Below are positions 24,937-33,520 of a stretch of 54,610 nucleotides of DNA, piece after piece (the first letter of the stretch is position 1; each line of letters begins with the position of its first letter). A model generated the notes under the pieces. The model was not told the origin of the DNA. It saw only the letters and a program-made list of their open reading frames with translations, and made no database searches. The stretch is from Clostridia bacterium. Lineage in GTDB: Bacteria > Bacillota > Clostridia > Oscillospirales > Acutalibacteraceae. Both the position numbers and the translations under genes were made by a program. The DNA lies in NCBI GenBank assembly GCA_017502085.1, contig JAFVVQ010000022.1:1-54610 (forward strand), in the 5' to 3' direction.

Positions 24937-25953
24937 ATGAAAATTTCTGCCGTCGTGATTATGGCGGGTCTTGTCGGATTCGTTCTGACTGCGGTCAGCG
25001 GTTTTTTGATGATTCCGTGGCTCCGAAAATTGAATTACGGCAGAATGACTCATGATACGGTATCAAAATCTGTGCCGACAATGGGCGGTCTGATGACTGT
25101 TCTCGGTGTCGTCGTTTCGGTTATTGTAACAGCGGTGACAGATAAGCTTTCGGGAGGAGATATCAGTGCTTCGGGCAGCCTGATTCCGTCGGAGCAGTAT
25201 ACCAAGCTCTGGAGCGGAATCATAACGGCGCTTTGCTTCGGTTTTATCGGATTTGTCGATGACTGGATCAGGTTTGTGATGCATCAGAATCTCGGCCTGA
25301 CGGTCAGACAGAAATCGACGGCGCAGGTTCTCGCGGCGCTGATGTATATGGTGAGTATGAGCCTTTCAATGGGAGGCTCACCGTATATGTTCATACCGTT
25401 TGTCGGTATGCTTCATATGGGCATTTTTTACTGGATTTGCGGCATTGCCGTTGTTTATGCAACAGTCAGTGCGGCTGAATTCACCGACGGTATCGACGGT
25501 CTCTCCGCCTTATCAACCCTTACAAGTGCGGTAACGCTGGGCGTTATTGCCGCTATGAAGGGATTTTACGGTTTTTCGATGGTGGCGTGTGCGCTTGTCG
25601 GTTCGTGCATCGGGTTTCTTTTGTGGAACAGAAATCCGTCTAAAGTTTTTCCGGGCAATACGGGTGCGGTATTTTCGGGCGGAATGCTTGTGGCTCTTGC
25701 TTTCGGTATCAACTGTCCGTTGATTCTTATTCCCGCGTGTTTTGTTTATGTTGTTGAGGGTATCTCATATGTATTGCAGGTTGTTTGTTATCGCAACAGC
25801 GGCAAAAAAATTCTCAAAAAAGCTCCGCTTCACCGTCACCTTGAAATGTGCGGCTGGAGTCGGAACAAAATCGTTTTCATATTTACAATCATCAATGTTT
25901 TCGGCGGTGTAACTGCGGTTGCACTAATGTATTTCGGAGGGTATGCGGGATAA
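24937..25953 (+). CDS. mraY: Phospho-MurNAc-pentapeptide transferase MraY
   Basis: A 338-residue membrane enzyme with about ten helices that loads phospho-MurNAc-pentapeptide onto undecaprenyl phosphate (lipid I). KSVPTMGGL, FGFIGFVDDW with the catalytic Asp pair, EFTDGIDGLSAL, FPGNTGA(V)FSGG, and the cytoplasmic HHxxE-type KAPLHRHLEMCGW are present. The next gene in many dcw clusters, murD, is missing here. The last 11 bases overlap the ftsW frame. Confidence 0.95.
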   Translation: MKISAVVIMAGLVGFVLTAVSGFLMIPWLRKLNYGRMTHDTVSKSVPTMGGLMTVLGVVVSVIVTAVTDKLSGGDISASGSLIPSEQYTKLWSGIITALCFGFIGFVDDWIRFVMHQNLGLTVRQKSTAQVLAALMYMVSMSLSMGGSPYMFIPFVGMLHMGIFYWICGIAVVYATVSAAEFTDGIDGLSALSTLTSAVTLGVIAAMKGFYGFSMVACALVGSCIGFLLWNRNPSKVFPGNTGAVFSGGMLVALAFGINCPLILIPACFVYVVEGISYVLQVVCYRNSGKKILKKAPLHRHLEMCGWSRNKIVFIFTIINVFGGVTAVALMYFGGYAG

Positions 25954-27259
25954 TAGTTCTGCACCCCAACATAAAAAGAGAGGAGAAAAGAGGGCTTTGT
26001 TTAAAGTTTTTTTACAGCATCAGTTCCCCATATTTAAAACATTAAAGGATATTTTCCGCACCAAAAAGAAAAGACTCAGAGACTGCTTTGTAACGTCACC
26101 TTTTGATATGACCTTCCTTGTGCTCGTTATTGCAGTTCTTTCGGTAGGTCTCGTTATGATGTTTTCCGCCAGCTATATCTATGCCTGGTACAGCAGCGGT
26201 ACAGACGACCCCTTCCATTATATCAAGAGACAGGTCATTTTTGCGATAATCGGTATTGCTCTGATGTTCCTTGTTTCGTATATCAAGCCTGAAATAATCA
26301 GGGATATGTCAAGTATTATTTTTCTTATTTCACTTGCACTTCTGGTTATCGTGCTTTTCTTTCCGCACATAATTGAGGGCAAGGAAGACTTCAAACGTTG
26401 GCTTGCGATTCCCGGCACGGATATAACGTTCCAGCCGTCGGAAATAGCCAAATTTGCTCTTATCACATATCTTGCATTCAGCCTTGAAAAATATCAGAAG
26501 CTCGTAGAAAAGAAATACTGGATCATTATACCTTATATTCTTATTGTTCTTTTGGTGTGCGGTCTGGTTGCGCTGGAAAATCACCTTTCAGGTACGCTTC
26601 TTATTCTCGGTATCGGTGCGGCAATGGTAATTTTCGGCGGAGTGAGAAGAGATCTTATCATAGGGCTGAGTGTTTGTGCAGTTGTGCTCGGTACTCTGGC
26701 ATTTATTTTTGCAAAGGATCTTCTCAAAGACTATGCATATGACAGAATTGAACTCTGGCTCAAACTTCTTTCAAACGAGGAACTTACCTCGGCAGAACTG
26801 ACAGGTAACGCATGGCAGAGTATGCATTCTCTTTATGCGATAGGCTCGGGCGGAATTTTCGGTCTCGGGTTCGGTAATTCAAGACAGAAACACCTTTATA
26901 TTCCCGAGCCGCAGAATGATTTCGTTTTTGCGGTTGTCTGCGAAGAACTCGGTTTTATTGGTGCTATCATTATAATTGCTCTTTTTGTGCTTCTTGTCGG
27001 CAGAGGTTTTGTTATTGCCTTGCGTTCCAGAACAAAATACGGTGCCCTTCTTGCGATGGGTATCAGTTTCCAGGTCGGACTTCAGGCGGCGCTGAATATT
27101 GCGGTTGTAACCGCAACCGTTCCGAATACCGGTATCAGTCTTCCCTTCTTCAGTTACGGCGGCACGTCACTTGTTATGTTGCTCGTTGAAATGGGATTGA
27201 TATTGGCTGTGTCAAGAAATACAGACCCAAAAAAAGAGGAAAGGAAAATCAGAAAATGA
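25943..27259 (+). CDS. ftsW: SEDS glycosyltransferase FtsW/SpoVE
   Basis: A polytopic (about ten helices) peptidoglycan polymerase working with the class B PBP. FSASYIYAW, GKEDFKRWLAIPGTDITFQPSEIAKFALI, LENHLSGTLLI, the SIGSGGIFGLGFGNSRQK-like loop and PEPQNDFVFAVVCEELGF, and PNTGISLPFFSYGGTSL are diagnostic. It has a longer basic N-terminus than usual (about 50 residues before helix 1). The start is uncertain: the ATG at 25943 is only one base from GGAGGG, while an in-frame TTG at 25997 follows AGGAGAAAAGAGGG. Confidence 0.93.
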   Translation: MRDNSSAPQHKKRGEKRALFKVFLQHQFPIFKTLKDIFRTKKKRLRDCFVTSPFDMTFLVLVIAVLSVGLVMMFSASYIYAWYSSGTDDPFHYIKRQVIFAIIGIALMFLVSYIKPEIIRDMSSIIFLISLALLVIVLFFPHIIEGKEDFKRWLAIPGTDITFQPSEIAKFALITYLAFSLEKYQKLVEKKYWIIIPYILIVLLVCGLVALENHLSGTLLILGIGAAMVIFGGVRRDLIIGLSVCAVVLGTLAFIFAKDLLKDYAYDRIELWLKLLSNEELTSAELTGNAWQSMHSLYAIGSGGIFGLGFGNSRQKHLYIPEPQNDFVFAVVCEELGFIGAIIIIALFVLLVGRGFVIALRSRTKYGALLAMGISFQVGLQAALNIAVVTATVPNTGISLPFFSYGGTSLVMLLVEMGLILAVSRNTDPKKEERKIRK

Positions 27260-28383
27260 TGGATAACAAAAGGATTCTCATTGCAGCGGGCGGTACGGGC
27301 GGTCATATAAACCCTGCGCTCGGTACGGCAGGATATATAAAAGAAAAGCATCCCACGGCAGAAATCGTTTTTGTGGGTACGGCTGATAAAATGGAAGCGA
27401 AGCTTGTCCCCGAAGCGGGATATGAACTGAGAACAATTGAAATCAGCGGCTTCCGCAGAAGCTTTGCGCCAGATGCGATAAAGCATAATATCGGCACTTT
27501 GTCAAAGCTTTTAAAATCCTCGTCACAGGCAAAGAAAATCATAAAGGATTTCAAACCTGATCTGGTTGTCGGTTTCGGCGGATACGTCAGCGGACCTGTA
27601 CTCAGAATGGCGGCAAAGATGGGAATTCCTACTGCTATCCATGAACAGAATGCTTTTCCCGGAGTTACCAATAAAGCTCTTGCCGGCAAGGTTGACAGAG
27701 TTATGCTCACAGTTGACAAGGCTGAACAGTATATGAATCCGAAGAATCCGTGTGTGGTGACGGGTTTACCTATCAGAGGTGAGATGCTTAAGGGTGACAG
27801 AGATTTCTCAAGAGCAGAGCTCGGAATTCCCGATAACAAACCGCTTATTCTTTCAATGGGCGGCTCGCTCGGAGCAAAACCCGTCAATGACGCTGTGCTC
27901 GGTTTGATTCTCAATAAATATAAAGATAACGATTGCGTTTTTCTTCACGCAACAGGCAAAAACGGCAGTTGGTTTATTGAAAAGCTTGAAGCAGAGGGTG
28001 TTGATCTGAAAACAAATTCTCACGTGAGGGTTACGGAGTATATCGATATTCCAAAATGTCTTCCTGCTGCAGACCTCGTTATCTGCCGCTCGGGCGCAAG
28101 TACCCTGAGCGAATTGCAGGCACTTGGTAAGCCTTCAGTTCTGATTCCGTCACCTTATGTTACCGAAAATCATCAGTATCATAATGCGATGGCTCTTGTC
28201 GATAACGGTGCGGCAGAAATCCTTGAGGAAAAGGATCTGACTCCCGATTCGTTGACGGAGAGAGTCAATGCTCTTATTTCAGACAGAGCAAAGCTTGAAG
28301 CAATAGGCACAAACGCAAAGAATATGGCGGTTATCGATGCCACGTCACGTATCTACGATAATCTTTGCGCCATTATAAAATAA
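27256..28383 (+). CDS. murG: UDP-GlcNAc:lipid I GlcNAc transferase MurG
   Basis: A 375-residue peripheral membrane glycosyltransferase making lipid II. The N-terminal GGTGGHINPALG loop, GFGGYVSGPVL, HEQNAFPGVTNK, LSMGGSLGAKPVN, ICRSGASTLSELQALGKPSVLIPSPYVTENHQYHNA are conserved. It overlaps ftsW by four bases (ATGA). Confidence 0.95.
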   Translation: MMDNKRILIAAGGTGGHINPALGTAGYIKEKHPTAEIVFVGTADKMEAKLVPEAGYELRTIEISGFRRSFAPDAIKHNIGTLSKLLKSSSQAKKIIKDFKPDLVVGFGGYVSGPVLRMAAKMGIPTAIHEQNAFPGVTNKALAGKVDRVMLTVDKAEQYMNPKNPCVVTGLPIRGEMLKGDRDFSRAELGIPDNKPLILSMGGSLGAKPVNDAVLGLILNKYKDNDCVFLHATGKNGSWFIEKLEAEGVDLKTNSHVRVTEYIDIPKCLPAADLVICRSGASTLSELQALGKPSVLIPSPYVTENHQYHNAMALVDNGAAEILEEKDLTPDSLTERVNALISDRAKLEAIGTNAKNMAVIDATSRIYDNLCAIIK

Positions 28384-28390
28384 CAACGTC

Positions 28391-28465
28391 ACTCACGCAA
28401 ATATGCCCTGATGAATAATATGAAGCAGAGTGTTTTGCTCGCTTTTATATTGCGGGGGCGTGAGT
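28391..28465 (+). promoter_or_regulatory. Hairpin that could occlude the murA start
   Basis: ACTCACGC (28391-28398) is a perfect complement of GCGTGAGT (28458-28465), which ends one base before the murA ATG and overlaps its likely ribosome binding site. Between the arms, AAGC-A-GAG and CTC-GCTT near 28422-28444 form an inner hairpin. Translational control of murA is possible but not shown. Confidence 0.4.
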
Positions 28466-28466
28466 T

Positions 28467-29738
28467 ATGGAAGAATTCATTATCAACGGTGGCAACCGTC
28501 TTTACGGAAGTGTGAAACTTCAGGGCGCAAAAAACAGTATTTTGCCGATTCTTGCAGCTTGTGCAGCAACAGGGTCGGTCAGCCTTTTACATAATTGTCC
28601 GAAACTTTCCGACGTTGAGGCGGCAATAAATATTCTGCGTCATATCGGTTGTAAGGTTGAGCGCAGGGGACATACTGTTATTGTTGATTCGTCAAACGCA
28701 TCGGGATATGAAATTCCCGACGGTCTGATGCGTGAAATGCGTTCATCGATTATTTTTCTCGGCGCATTGCTTTCCAGATTCGGTAAAGCAAGAGTTACTG
28801 CACCCGGCGGATGCGAAATCGGATTGAGACCGATTGACCTGCATCTTTCTGCACTTCGGAGTATGGGTGTAAACATAGCGGAAACGGGCGGTATGCTTGA
28901 ATGTGTCTGCAATGCCTCGCTTCACGGCGGACATATAACACTGAATTTTCCGTCTGTGGGAGCGACCGAGAATATTATGCTTGCGGCAATGAGTGCAAAA
29001 GGCGAAACGGTGATTGTCAATGCCGCAAGAGAACCCGAAATCGTTGACCTTGCGGACTATCTCAACAAATGCGGTGTTACGGTCACGGGGGCGGGTCAGA
29101 GCATTATCAGAATTGAACCTTCAGGCAGATTTTTTGCAACGGAGCACAGAATCATTCCCGATCGGATTGTTGCATCAACTCTTATGTCGGGTGTTGCGTG
29201 TGCGGGCGGCAGAATCTGTATCAAAGAGGTTGAAAAGGAGCATCTGGCTCCGATTATCCCGATTTACGAAGCGGCGGGATGCAAAATCAGTTTTTCCGAA
29301 AGGGAAATGACGGTCGAATCCTTCGGCAGACCGAGGAGAGTCAGACATCTCCGCACAATGCCGTATCCGGGATTCCCGACGGATTCGCAGGCGCTTTTTA
29401 TGGCGGTTGTTTCAAAGGCAAGCGGCACGAGCGTCATCAGCGAAAATATTTTTGAAAACAGATTCAGGCACGTTCCTGAACTGAATAAAATGGGCGCGGA
29501 TATCCGTGTCGAAAACTGTTGTGTTGCGGTTGTTGAAGGGGTCAGAAACCTTCACGGCGCAAACGTTACCGCCTGTGACCTGAGGGGCGGCAGTGCACTT
29601 GCTGTTGCGGCAATGGGCGCAGAAGGTCAGACTGTTTTAGAAAATATTTATCATATCGACAGAGGCTGCGAATCTTTTGAGACTGTGTTTGAAAGTCTCG
29701 GAGCAGATATCAGAAGAGTGCAGCGGGCAGGAGAATAA
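28467..29738 (+). CDS. murA: UDP-GlcNAc 1-carboxyvinyltransferase MurA
   Basis: A 423-residue enzyme for the first committed step of peptidoglycan synthesis. LQGAKNSILPILAA, the fosfomycin-sensitive Cys in TAPGGCEIGLRPIDLH, DRIVASTLMSGVACAGG and PGFPTDSQALFMAV are present. Firmicutes usually carry two MurA copies; this one is in the dcw cluster. The stop codon directly abuts the ftsQ ATG. The 83-base gap before it is larger than other spacings in the cluster and holds a hairpin. Confidence 0.95.
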   Translation: MEEFIINGGNRLYGSVKLQGAKNSILPILAACAATGSVSLLHNCPKLSDVEAAINILRHIGCKVERRGHTVIVDSSNASGYEIPDGLMREMRSSIIFLGALLSRFGKARVTAPGGCEIGLRPIDLHLSALRSMGVNIAETGGMLECVCNASLHGGHITLNFPSVGATENIMLAAMSAKGETVIVNAAREPEIVDLADYLNKCGVTVTGAGQSIIRIEPSGRFFATEHRIIPDRIVASTLMSGVACAGGRICIKEVEKEHLAPIIPIYEAAGCKISFSEREMTVESFGRPRRVRHLRTMPYPGFPTDSQALFMAVVSKASGTSVISENIFENRFRHVPELNKMGADIRVENCCVAVVEGVRNLHGANVTACDLRGGSALAVAAMGAEGQTVLENIYHIDRGCESFETVFESLGADIRRVQRAGE

Positions 29739-31187
29739 ATGGACAGAGAAAATCAGGAATTCACAACCGAAAGACGACTCTCTCCCGAAGAGCGTCACGA
29801 AAGAATCAGAAAAATCAGAAGAAAAAGAAGAGTCAGGAGAGCAATTGCTTTAACAGCAATTGTTCTGGTTGCCTGTATTCTTCTGACTCCCGTGCTGCTT
29901 TTTGCAGTGTTCAGAATCAGGGATTTTGCCGTTGAGGGTCAGACGTCTTACTCAAAAGAGGAGATTGTTGCTGCAAGCGGTATAGCAGTAGGCAAAAGCA
30001 TATTCTTTGCCGACCTTGACGAAGCAAAAGTAAACATTGAAAAGAAGCTTCCGTATGCTGATAATGTTCAGCTTACGAGAAGATTGCCCGGTACACTTGT
30101 TATCACTCTCGAGTCAACGGGTAAGGCGTATGCTGTTGAAAAATCCGAGGGCATATATGCGGTCACAAACCGTGATTTCAAGGTGCTTGAGATTACGGGT
30201 GTTATGCCTGAAGACGTTGTGCCCGTTATCGGTGCCTTGCCTGAAGTGACAGAGCTTGGCGAACCGCTGAGTTTTATTAAGAACGAAGGGGAAACAGATG
30301 CAACGCTTAATCTCATTCAAAGCATTTCGTCTGCAATATCCGACAGCGGTCTTGACGATATTAATATGATCAGCATCCGTTCAAGAAGCAATATTTATAT
30401 CATCTATCAGGATCGTATGGTTCTCCGACTCGGCGACAGCAGTGACATAGCCAAAAAGATTGCTCTGGCAAAAAAGGTTATTCAGCGTGAGGATACAATA
30501 GTCAGCAATGAGCAGACCGGTATCATAAATCTGACAGTGCCTATGAAAGCTTATTTCAAGCCTGCAGATATAAGGGATATCCCGGAAATAGTTGAATACA
30601 GAAATTTCATTGTTATCAACGAAAAGGATTCCGTTGAGGAAGCGTATGCTATCAAGTGCAAAAACGGCTCGTATGCAATTGTGAATCCCGCATTCAAGGT
30701 GCTCAGCTTTGTTGATGAAGTGCCAGAAGGTATTATTCCTGTCAACGGATATTTGCCTCATACCGCCAAAATGGGAGAAATCCTTTCCTGGGGCGACGAT
30801 GCATCTTCAAAAGAAACGATGAACGTTATCAGAAAGCTTTATAAATCGGTTTCTGACAGCGGAACAGGTGCAAATCTTATCGGTTTTGACAGTGACAATG
30901 ACCTCTACGTTATCTGCGGTGAGCGTGTGGTTATGCGTATGGGCAGTATGAGTGATCTTGAAAACAAACTTGAAAAGGGCAAGAGCATTCTTGCGGAGCA
31001 GGCGGAGGATGCGGTTGGTATCATTGACCTCAATGACCTTGAGACTGCGGAGTTTGTTGAAAAGGAATATGGCGATATTCCCGAATTGACGGAGTATAAG
31101 CCCCTTGATAATGAAACTGCTGACGGCGGTGAAACAACCGACAAGGAAACTGATTCTGAAAATTCCGACGAAGAATCGGATGAATGA
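29739..31187 (+). CDS. ftsQ: FtsQ/DivIB-type division protein with duplicated beta domain
   Basis: A 482-residue bitopic protein, about twice the family norm. Basic cytoplasmic segment (1-34), one helix (35-58), POTRA domain (59-127, with VEGQTSYSKEEIVAASGI and LPYADNVQLTRRLPGTLVITL). Then come two homologous beta modules: 130-287 (GIYAVTNRDFKVL...VVPVIGALP...SDSGLDDINMI...RMVLRLGDSSDIAKK...GIINL...DIPEIVEY) and 301-453 (GSYAIVNPAFKVL...IIPVNGYLP...SDSGTGANLI...RVVMRMGSMSDLENK...GIIDL...DIPELTEY). An acidic tail of about 30 residues ends it. Last gene of the cluster. Confidence 0.9.
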   Translation: MDRENQEFTTERRLSPEERHERIRKIRRKRRVRRAIALTAIVLVACILLTPVLLFAVFRIRDFAVEGQTSYSKEEIVAASGIAVGKSIFFADLDEAKVNIEKKLPYADNVQLTRRLPGTLVITLESTGKAYAVEKSEGIYAVTNRDFKVLEITGVMPEDVVPVIGALPEVTELGEPLSFIKNEGETDATLNLIQSISSAISDSGLDDINMISIRSRSNIYIIYQDRMVLRLGDSSDIAKKIALAKKVIQREDTIVSNEQTGIINLTVPMKAYFKPADIRDIPEIVEYRNFIVINEKDSVEEAYAIKCKNGSYAIVNPAFKVLSFVDEVPEGIIPVNGYLPHTAKMGEILSWGDDASSKETMNVIRKLYKSVSDSGTGANLIGFDSDNDLYVICGERVVMRMGSMSDLENKLEKGKSILAEQAEDAVGIIDLNDLETAEFVEKEYGDIPELTEYKPLDNETADGGETTDKETDSENSDEESDE

Positions 31188-31237
31188 TTCCTGAATATAT
31201 TTAATGTAATAAATATATAAAACATTATACTAATATA

Positions 31238-31275
31238 AAAGCTGCCTCCGTTTCTGACGGAAGCAGCTTTGTTTA
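31238..31275. terminator. Bidirectional terminator between ftsQ and the toxin gene
   Basis: AAAGCTGC (31238-31245) pairs with GCAGCTTT (31263-31270), with an inner TCCG/CGGA stem. The minus-strand side has TTTTATATT; the plus side GTTTATT. Confidence 0.75.
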
Positions 31276-31623
31276 TTCGGCGATAATGCCGAGACTGACT
31301 GACAGTGCGCGGTCAACACGAAGCATATCGGTATCGTCGAGTATGCCCATTTTTTCGCGCAGTCTTTTTTTGTCGAGGGTACGCACCTGCTCAAGCAAAA
31401 CAATAGAATCCTTGGCAAGACCGCATCCGTCGGCGTTGACTCTTATGTGGGTAGGTAGGCTCGTTTTGAATCGCTGGCTTGTTATTGCGGCGGCAATAAC
31501 GGTTGGACTGAATTTGTTGCCGACGTCATTCTGGACTATCAGCACAGGTCTTGTGCCGCCCTGCTCAGAGCCGATTACGGGACTCAGGTCGGCATAATAG
31601 ATTTCTCCCCGTTTAACGGTCAC
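31273..31623 (-). CDS. EndoA/MazF-family mRNA interferase toxin
   Basis: A 116-residue protein closely following Bacillus EndoA (NdoA): VKRGEIYYADLSPVIGSEQGGTRPVLIVQNDVGNKFSPTVIAAAIT opening, then LPTHIRVNADGCGLAKDSIVLLEQVRTLDK. Such enzymes cleave single-stranded mRNA at short motifs. The GTG at 31623 gives the exact EndoA length and has GGAGAG eight bases upstream. No antitoxin gene (EndoAI/MazE) is visible upstream on this strand, where the T-box region begins. Confidence 0.9.
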   Translation of the reverse strand: MTVKRGEIYYADLSPVIGSEQGGTRPVLIVQNDVGNKFSPTVIAAAITSQRFKTSLPTHIRVNADGCGLAKDSIVLLEQVRTLDKKRLREKMGILDDTDMLRVDRALSVSLGIIAE

Positions 31624-31820
31624 GAAAATCACTCTCCGTCAAGTAATGTTTGCAGTTATATTTTGAACAGTTTTCAAGGCAATTAAACGCAGATTTGAAT
31701 TCGGGGAGCAAAAAAATTCAAATCGCCTGTCCGTTTGTTATCAGTATATTCCAGATTCATTATTTTGTTAATGTATATTGCGAAACCTGAATTTACCAAG
31801 CGGAAATTATCATAAATCGG

Positions 31821-31849
31821 TTGACAAGCCTCGGATACTGTGATAAACT
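31821..31849 (+). promoter_or_regulatory. Promoter of the T-box/trpB transcript
   Basis: TTGACA (31821-31826), 17-nt spacer, TAAACT (31844-31849) with TG at 31841-31842. The transcript would start about ten bases before the T-box stem I. Confidence 0.75.
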
Positions 31850-31859
31850 TAATTAAACC

Positions 31860-32119
31860 GTTGAGGCGGGAGTAAAGGTGAAAAATGCTTCCACAGAGAG
31901 TCCGTGTTGCTGAGAATCGGGCGAAAAACAGTTCATCAAATGGGCCGCTGAGGGTGCAGTGAAATGCTTCGGGCAAAGTATTCTGCAACGTGAGACGTGC
32001 GTGAATCGTCAGGAATATGTTTGTATTCCGCAAAGTGCACGGCATTGCCGTGAATCAAGGTGGCACCACGGATAAGCTTTTATTCGTCCTTGACAGAAAT
32101 TCTGTCGAGGGCGTTTTTT
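31860..32119 (+). ncRNA. T-box riboswitch leader
   Basis: Stem I landmarks are AGTA (31871-31874), AGAGAG (31895-31900), TTGCTGAGAA and GTGAA (31959-31963). Stem III is CACGGC-ATT-GCCGTG (32038-32052). The T-box sequence AAGGTGGCACCACGG is at 32057-32071, and the terminator CGTCCTTGACAGAA...TTCTGTCGAGGGCG-TTTTTT at 32085-32117. Uncharged tRNA pairing at stem I and TGGC would favour antitermination. TGGC implies a tRNA with discriminator G73, which fits tRNA-Trp. The specifier codon itself I could not fix: TGC at 31955 or 31965 is nearest the expected loop, while the only stem-I TGG is at 31941-31943. Confidence 0.88.
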
Positions 32120-32228
32120 ATTTTCAGAGAAAAGGTGTTTTTATGGTTTTACTGACAAAACGATGGCGAAACCCGTAATTTTATCTCGGATTTATTCATC
32201 ATCATTTTAATTTACGGAGGAAAAAACA

Positions 32229-33452
32229 ATGAAATTCAACGGTATCGATTTTGACACATATTTTAACAACTATCCCGATGCAAACGGCTATTTCGGTAAA
32301 TACGGCGGCGTGTTTATTGACGATAAACTCAAGGCTGCTATGGCAGAAATCACAGAGGCATATTATTCAATCTGCCAATCGAGAAAGTTTATTGCAGAGC
32401 TTCGCAGAATCAGAAAGGAATTCCAGGGCAGACCCACACCTGTGACTCATCTTGAAAGACTCTCGGATTCACTTGGCGGCAAGGTTCAGCTTTATGCAAA
32501 GCGCGAGGACCTCAACCATTCGGGAGCACACAAGCTCAATCACTGTATGGGTGAAGCACTCCTTGCGAAATATATGGGCAAGAAAAAGGTTATCGCTGAA
32601 ACGGGTGCAGGTCAGCACGGTGTTGCTCTTGCGACTGCGGCTGCCTATTTCGGTCTTGAATGTGATATTTATATGGGCTCTGTTGATATTAAGAAGCAGG
32701 CTCCCAACGTTGCCAGAATGAAGATTCTCGGTGCAAACGTTGTTGAGGTTACACACGGTCTTCAGACACTCAAGGAAGCGGTTGACGCGGCTTTTGATGC
32801 ATACAGCAAGGAGTATAAGGATTCGATCTACTGCATCGGCTCGGTTCTTGGTCCTCATCCCTTCCCGATGATGGTCAGAGACTTCCAGAGCATTGTCGGC
32901 ATTGAAGCAAGAGATCAGTTTATTGAAATGACCGGCCATCTTCCCAGTGCAATCGTTGCGTGTGTAGGCGGCGGTTCGAATGCAGCCGGTCTTTTTGCAG
33001 GATTCCTCAACGACCCTGTTGATATTTACGGTGTTGAGCCTCTCGGCAGAGGCCCCAAACTGGGTGACCACGCCGCCAGCCTTAAGTATGGCACAGAGGG
33101 TGTTATGCACGGCTTTAACAGTATTATGCTTAAGGATGAAAACGGTGATCCCGCACCCGTGTATTCGGTTGCAAGCGGTCTCGACTATCCTTCATCAGGT
33201 CCCGAACACGCATTCCTTCAGGAACTTGGCAGAGTCAAGTATGACGTTATCGATGACAATGAGACCATTGATGCTTTCTACAAGCTTTCCCGTCTGGAGG
33301 GTATTATTCCTGCTATTGAGAGCTCCCATGCAGTTGCTTTCGGTATGAAACTTGCCAAGACTATGGACCACGGCTCAATCCTCATCAATCTCTCGGGCAG
33401 AGGCGATAAAGATATGGATTACGTTATCGAGAATTACGGTATTCCCGAATAA
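32229..33452 (+). CDS. trpB: Tryptophan synthase beta chain
   Basis: A 407-residue PLP enzyme making Trp from indole and serine. [39 protein letters not shown] carries PLP lysine K102; [21 protein letters not shown] holds the catalytic Glu; [20 protein letters not shown] (phosphate loop) and [14 protein letters not shown] are of the TrpB1 type that normally pairs with TrpA. No trpA or other trp gene is adjacent, so it may salvage indole (plentiful in the gut) or pair with a distant TrpA. Regulated by the T-box upstream; GGAGG precedes the ATG. Confidence 0.93.
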   Translation: MKFNGIDFDTYFNNYPDANGYFGKYGGVFIDDKLKAAMAEITEAYYSICQSRKFIAELRRIRKEFQGRPTPVTHLERLSDSLGGKVQLYAKREDLNHSGAHKLNHCMGEALLAKYMGKKKVIAETGAGQHGVALATAAAYFGLECDIYMGSVDIKKQAPNVARMKILGANVVEVTHGLQTLKEAVDAAFDAYSKEYKDSIYCIGSVLGPHPFPMMVRDFQSIVGIEARDQFIEMTGHLPSAIVACVGGGSNAAGLFAGFLNDPVDIYGVEPLGRGPKLGDHAASLKYGTEGVMHGFNSIMLKDENGDPAPVYSVASGLDYPSSGPEHAFLQELGRVKYDVIDDNETIDAFYKLSRLEGIIPAIESSHAVAFGMKLAKTMDHGSILINLSGRGDKDMDYVIENYGIPE

Positions 33453-33489
33453 TCCGGATTCACGTGGCGGAAATGCTATATGACAACAA

Positions 33490-33517
33490 AACGGCTGTAC
33501 CGATCGGTACAGCCGTT
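33490..33517. terminator. Bidirectional terminator
   Basis: Perfect 12-bp stem AACGGCTGTACC (33490-33501), loop GATC, GGTACAGCCGTT (33506-33517), between convergent trpB and the HAD gene. Minus-strand tail TTTGTTG, plus-strand tail ATTCTAT. Confidence 0.8.
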
Positions 33518-33520
33518 ATT

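Noticed and set aside
31683-32045. 120-codon minus-strand frame upstream of the toxin as a possible antitoxin
   Set aside because: It runs across the T-box leader, lacks a ribosome binding site, and reads as Cys/Phe/Thr-rich sequence unlike MazE or CopG proteins.
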